Origin: Pseudomonadota bacterium
Lineage (GTDB): Bacteria > Myxococcota_A > UBA796 > GCA-2862545
Length of the DNA stretch: 35,734 nt
Assembly: GCA_947505245.1 (NCBI GenBank)
Contig: CANNIZ010000047.1
Coordinates: forward strand, 1-35,734
Direction of reading: 5' to 3'
The position numbers and the translations under genes were made by a program. Below the pieces are notes generated by a model. It did no database searches and was not told where the DNA came from. It saw nothing but the letters and a program-made list of their open reading frames with translations. Position 1 is the first letter of the stretch, and every line of letters starts with the position of its first letter. Shown here one piece after another: positions 33,522 through 35,734 of the stretch.

Positions 33522-34075
33522 GCTGGCGCGACCGCCTGAAGGCCGCCCTCGCGCGAGGGCCGCAGCCCGAGCCATTCTCATGGGACGACGCCAAAGAAGC
33601 CTGGGCGCAGGCGTGGCGCGATCTTGGCGCCGCGAGCGTTGCGAGCTGGGAGGTCGCGTCGGCCGAACTGAACCGGACGCTTCGCGATCACCCTGACAAG
33701 AAGGCCCTGGTCGCGCGGTTCAGCGACGCGCTCGTTCCGGCCCACGACGCGCTGCGCGGCGGTGAACGCGACCCGAATTCCGTCCGTGAACCGCTCCCCG
33801 TGCTGCGCGCAGCCGGTCCCGCCTTCGCTGCTGCGTGGCCGAAGACGGTCGCGCACCTCGAGCCCGTCCTGATTGCGCGCGACGTGGACGACGCAGGGCG
33901 AGCGCGCCTGCTCGCTGTCGGCGCCGCCCTGGGTGCTGCCCTCACCGCGCGGGCCGAGGCGTTCACCGCCGAACCCGACGTCGGGCGCGCGATCGAGGGC
34001 TGGCGGACCGGGGCCGCGCGGGACGCCGAAGTGGTCCTCGACGAGGTGCGCGCCGTGGTAGCCTCCCGGTCATGA
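33518..34075 (+). CDS. Hypothetical helical protein
   Basis: A 185-residue protein not recognised. It starts at an ATG overlapping the xthA stop (ATGA), so expression is probably coupled. The sequence is Ala/Arg/Asp/Glu-rich and predicted largely helical, with heptad-like stretches, and has no signal peptide, membrane segment or conserved catalytic motif. Its stop overlaps the ATG of the double cNMP-domain gene by 4 nt. The position between ExoIII and a cNMP-binding protein suggests no clear role. Confidence 0.7.
   Translation: MSWRDRLKAALARGPQPEPFSWDDAKEAWAQAWRDLGAASVASWEVASAELNRTLRDHPDKKALVARFSDALVPAHDALRGGERDPNSVREPLPVLRAAGPAFAAAWPKTVAHLEPVLIARDVDDAGRARLLAVGAALGAALTARAEAFTAEPDVGRAIEGWRTGAARDAEVVLDEVRAVVASRS
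34059..34064 (+). promoter_or_regulatory. Putative internal -10 (TAGCCT), leaderless type
   Basis: TAGCCT ends 7 nt before ATG 34072 and lies inside the end of the preceding gene. No Shine-Dalgarno is seen. Translational coupling through ATGA is an alternative explanation for this start. Confidence 0.3.
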
Positions 34076-35094
34076 TCGATCCGCTTTTCGAGGAGCTGCC
34101 CGCCGCTGTCCGCCTCCGCGCGAAGCAGCGATTCCGTCCGATCTCCGCCGCGACCGGCGATATCCTGATCGACCCGTCGTCCCCAACACCCGGCGCGCTG
34201 TACATCACGAGCGGCCGGGTCGAGGTCCAGCGCGACGGCGTGACGATCGATCACTCCGGTCCAGGTGAGCTGATCGGCGAGATGTCGCTGTTCACCGGGC
34301 GGCCCCCGGTGGCGACGATCCGCGCGACCGAACCCACCGAAGCGCTTGCGCTCGACGCGGAGGGCTACACCGACCTCCAATCCGACCGGAGCGAGGTGGT
34401 GTACCGGTTCGAGCGGCTCGCGCTCATGGGCCTCGCGCGCCGTCTGCGGCGCCTGGACAGCCTCGTCACCGCCCACGGAACGGGCGAGCGCTCGCCTTAC
34501 GCCAAGCCGCCCGCGAGCGCGCTCGACCGCATCAAGGCGCTGTTCTTCGCCGCGCCCGAGCCCGAAGTTGTGCGCCCGCGCTCGCGTCACCCGGTCGAGA
34601 TCCTGTACGACAGCCCCGCGTTCCGGCACCTCGATCCGAACGTGCGAAGTGCGATCGCCGCTGAGATGAAGCTCAACGCCGTCCCGGCCGGTACGTTCCT
34701 CTGCACCCAGGGCGAGCCCGGCGACGCGATGTTCCTCCTGGCGTACGGCCACGTCGACGTGTTCGTCGTGTTGTCCGACGGGAAGATCCACCGCCTCGGC
34801 GAGATCGGCGATGGCTCGCTGTTCGGCCTCACCGCGTTGATGGACGACCGCCCGCGGGTCGCGTCGTGTGTCGCGCGCGACAAGGTCGATGTCCTGATGT
34901 TGCCGCGCGAGCGCTGGAAGCGGCTGTACGGCGAGTCCACGATCGCGTCGTCCGCGCTGCGCGTCGCCGTGATCAACGCGTTCGCCGACCAGGTCGACGA
35001 AGCGGGGCGGAACCTCGTCTCGGTCGCCGCGGACGACCCGATCGCGCTATCGAGTCTTGCACGGCTCGATCACACAGGACTTACCCGCACGTGA
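34072..35094 (+). CDS. Tandem cyclic nucleotide-binding domain protein
   Basis: A 340-residue soluble protein with two cNMP-binding folds. The first, about residues 10-120, has GALYITSGRVEV and a phosphate-binding-cassette-like G-E-M-S-L-F-T-G-R-P-P-V-A-T. The second, about 185-300, has GDAMFLLAYGHVDVF and G-S-L-F-G-L-T-A-L-M-D-D-R-P-R-V-A-S. Cassette 1 keeps the Glu; cassette 2 lacks it but keeps an Arg, so ligand binding may differ. There is no HTH, kinase or channel domain, unlike CRP or PKA regulators, so the output must be a partner protein. It sits in the overlapping run with xthA, a hypothetical gene and rsmG. Confidence 0.85.
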   Translation: MIDPLFEELPAAVRLRAKQRFRPISAATGDILIDPSSPTPGALYITSGRVEVQRDGVTIDHSGPGELIGEMSLFTGRPPVATIRATEPTEALALDAEGYTDLQSDRSEVVYRFERLALMGLARRLRRLDSLVTAHGTGERSPYAKPPASALDRIKALFFAAPEPEVVRPRSRHPVEILYDSPAFRHLDPNVRSAIAAEMKLNAVPAGTFLCTQGEPGDAMFLLAYGHVDVFVVLSDGKIHRLGEIGDGSLFGLTALMDDRPRVASCVARDKVDVLMLPRERWKRLYGESTIASSALRVAVINAFADQVDEAGRNLVSVAADDPIALSSLARLDHTGLTRT

Positions 35095-35630
35095 CCCTAC
35101 TCGACGTTCACCGCCGCCTGCTCGAAGGCCGCCGCCACTCCATGGATCTCGTCGGTCCAGGGCCGCTCGACCTGCACTACGCGGACGCGAAGCGCTCGCT
35201 CGCCCACCTCGACCCCACCGGGCGCTGGGCGGACCTCGGCTCCGGCGCCGGCTTTCCGGGCATCGTGCTCGCCGCGTTGTGGCCTGAAATCACCGTGGAC
35301 CTCGTCGAGTCGCGACAGAAGCGCGCGACGTTCCTCGAGTCCGTGCTGCTGGAAGCCCCGCCGCGACCCTCGCCGATCCACGTGTTGAACGTCCGCGCGG
35401 AGTCGCTCCCGGCAGGGTCGTACGACGGCGTCGTCGCCCGCGCGTTCCTGCCCCCTGCCGAGTACCTCGAACACGCCGCTCGCCTGCTGGTTCCCGGCGG
35501 TCGCGCCGTCGTGTTCCTCGGCGCCTCGGAGACGTGGACGCCGCCGGCCGAGTGGGTCGTCGAGCGCGAAAACGCCTACTCGATCGACGCCAAGCCCCGC
35601 CGCAGCCTGTTCTTGCGCAAGCCCGCGTGA
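35091..35630 (+). CDS. rsmG: 16S rRNA (guanine(527)-N7)-methyltransferase RsmG
   Basis: A 179-residue methyltransferase of the RsmG/GidB family. It has SMDLVGPG and a D-A-K-R-S-L segment (counterpart of the family H-x-x-D-S-L), then the SAM-binding A-D-L-G-S-G-A-G-F-P-G at residues 47-57 and V-D-L-V-E-S. RsmG methylates G527 of 16S rRNA. It is somewhat shorter than the usual 205-215 residues, missing part of the N-terminal helix. The start is the GTG that overlaps the previous stop (GTGA); no longer reading is supported. Its own stop overlaps the next start in the same way. Confidence 0.85.
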   Translation: MTLLDVHRRLLEGRRHSMDLVGPGPLDLHYADAKRSLAHLDPTGRWADLGSGAGFPGIVLAALWPEITVDLVESRQKRATFLESVLLEAPPRPSPIHVLNVRAESLPAGSYDGVVARAFLPPAEYLEHAARLLVPGGRAVVFLGASETWTPPAEWVVERENAYSIDAKPRRSLFLRKPA

Positions 35631-35734
35631 CCCACGTCGTCACCGCGCCGGACGCGCCGTTCCTGACGTCGGACGGCAGGCTTCGCGTTCGCGCGCTGCC
35701 CGCCGCGTCCGACAACCTCGTGTGGCTCGCCGAG
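35627..35734 (+). CDS. Probable hydroxyacylglutathione hydrolase (glyoxalase II), 3'-truncated
   Basis: Only the first 36 codons are in the window. The GTG overlaps the rsmG stop by 4 nt (GTGA). After a short N-terminal extension, RVRALPAASDNLVWLAE matches the first strand of glyoxalase II (typically I-P-A-x-x-D-N-Y-I-W-L). That enzyme is a metallo-beta-lactamase-fold hydrolase that converts S-lactoylglutathione to lactate. The metal-binding HxHxDH motif would lie beyond the window edge, so this is a tentative call from a short match. Confidence 0.45.
   Translation, partial: MTHVVTAPDAPFLTSDGRLRVRALPAASDNLVWLAE

Overview
The window is a 35.7 kb piece of a very GC-rich bacterial chromosome, most likely from Myxococcota or a related lineage formerly placed in the Deltaproteobacteria. 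This rests on gene content: long MopE-type metal-binding repeats (D-x-D-G-D-G plus DCDD/PGA/C), many lipoproteins with LAAC-type lipoboxes, a mitochondrial-EFG1/spdEFG1-type elongation factor G lying outside any str operon, and a CsgA-like short-chain dehydrogenase. I see no rRNA, tRNA, CRISPR array, prophage or insertion sequence. Genes are densely packed and no gene-free stretch exceeds 300 bases.

Layout. 2-1414: 3' part of a beta-barrel outer-membrane protein with a DAPPA repeat linker. 1415-1891 (-): dCMP-deaminase-type enzyme. 1930-4561: apparent operon for an export cassette, comprising a MopE/endonuclease I lipoprotein, a lipoprotein with a possible peptidoglycan-binding and glycosidase-like domain, and a small barrel-like protein. 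4687-5268 (-): LOG-family hydrolase. 5351-8443: 1030-residue lipoprotein with about 13 MopE repeats and a C-terminal fibrinogen-like domain. 8447-12853: SDR, GNAT acetyltransferase, M32 carboxypeptidase, an uncharacterised protein and a TetR-type regulator. 12869-13692 (-): two tandem disordered lipoproteins, divergent from EF-G. 13940-17340: EF-G and, overlapping it by 4 nt, a P-loop ATPase fused to a SLOG-like domain. 17369-20123: FprA-type ferredoxin-NADP reductase and a membrane-anchored trypsin-like protease. 20148-25050: Hsp20, CsgA-like SDR, aspartoacylase/M14-like enzyme, RlmI-type methyltransferase and MurJ flippase. 25115-29667: a hypothetical protein, a large SUMF1-type lipoprotein and an APC permease. 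29668-30834 (-): AAA/DUF4143 ATPase bounded by palindromes. 30867-35734: NAD-dependent epimerase/reductase, TtcA, then a chain xthA - hypothetical - double cNMP-domain protein - rsmG - probable gloB in which every junction is a 4-nt ATGA/GTGA overlap.

How the genes relate. Much of the window is conserved housekeeping: translation (EF-G), RNA modification (TtcA, RsmG, RlmI-like), DNA repair (XthA), envelope (MurJ) and proteostasis (Hsp20, protease). Interleaved are lineage-specific surface proteins. The most promising undescribed items are the ATPase-SLOG protein translationally coupled to EF-G, the MopE/nuclease cassette, the MopE/fibrinogen-like lipoprotein and the SUMF1-containing lipoprotein.

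A regulatory pattern also emerges. Eleven gene starts carry a TANNNT hexamer upstream. Where it lies 5-8 nt from the start codon there is no Shine-Dalgarno sequence; where it lies 15 nt or more away there is one. This suggests a mix of leaderless and leadered transcripts.
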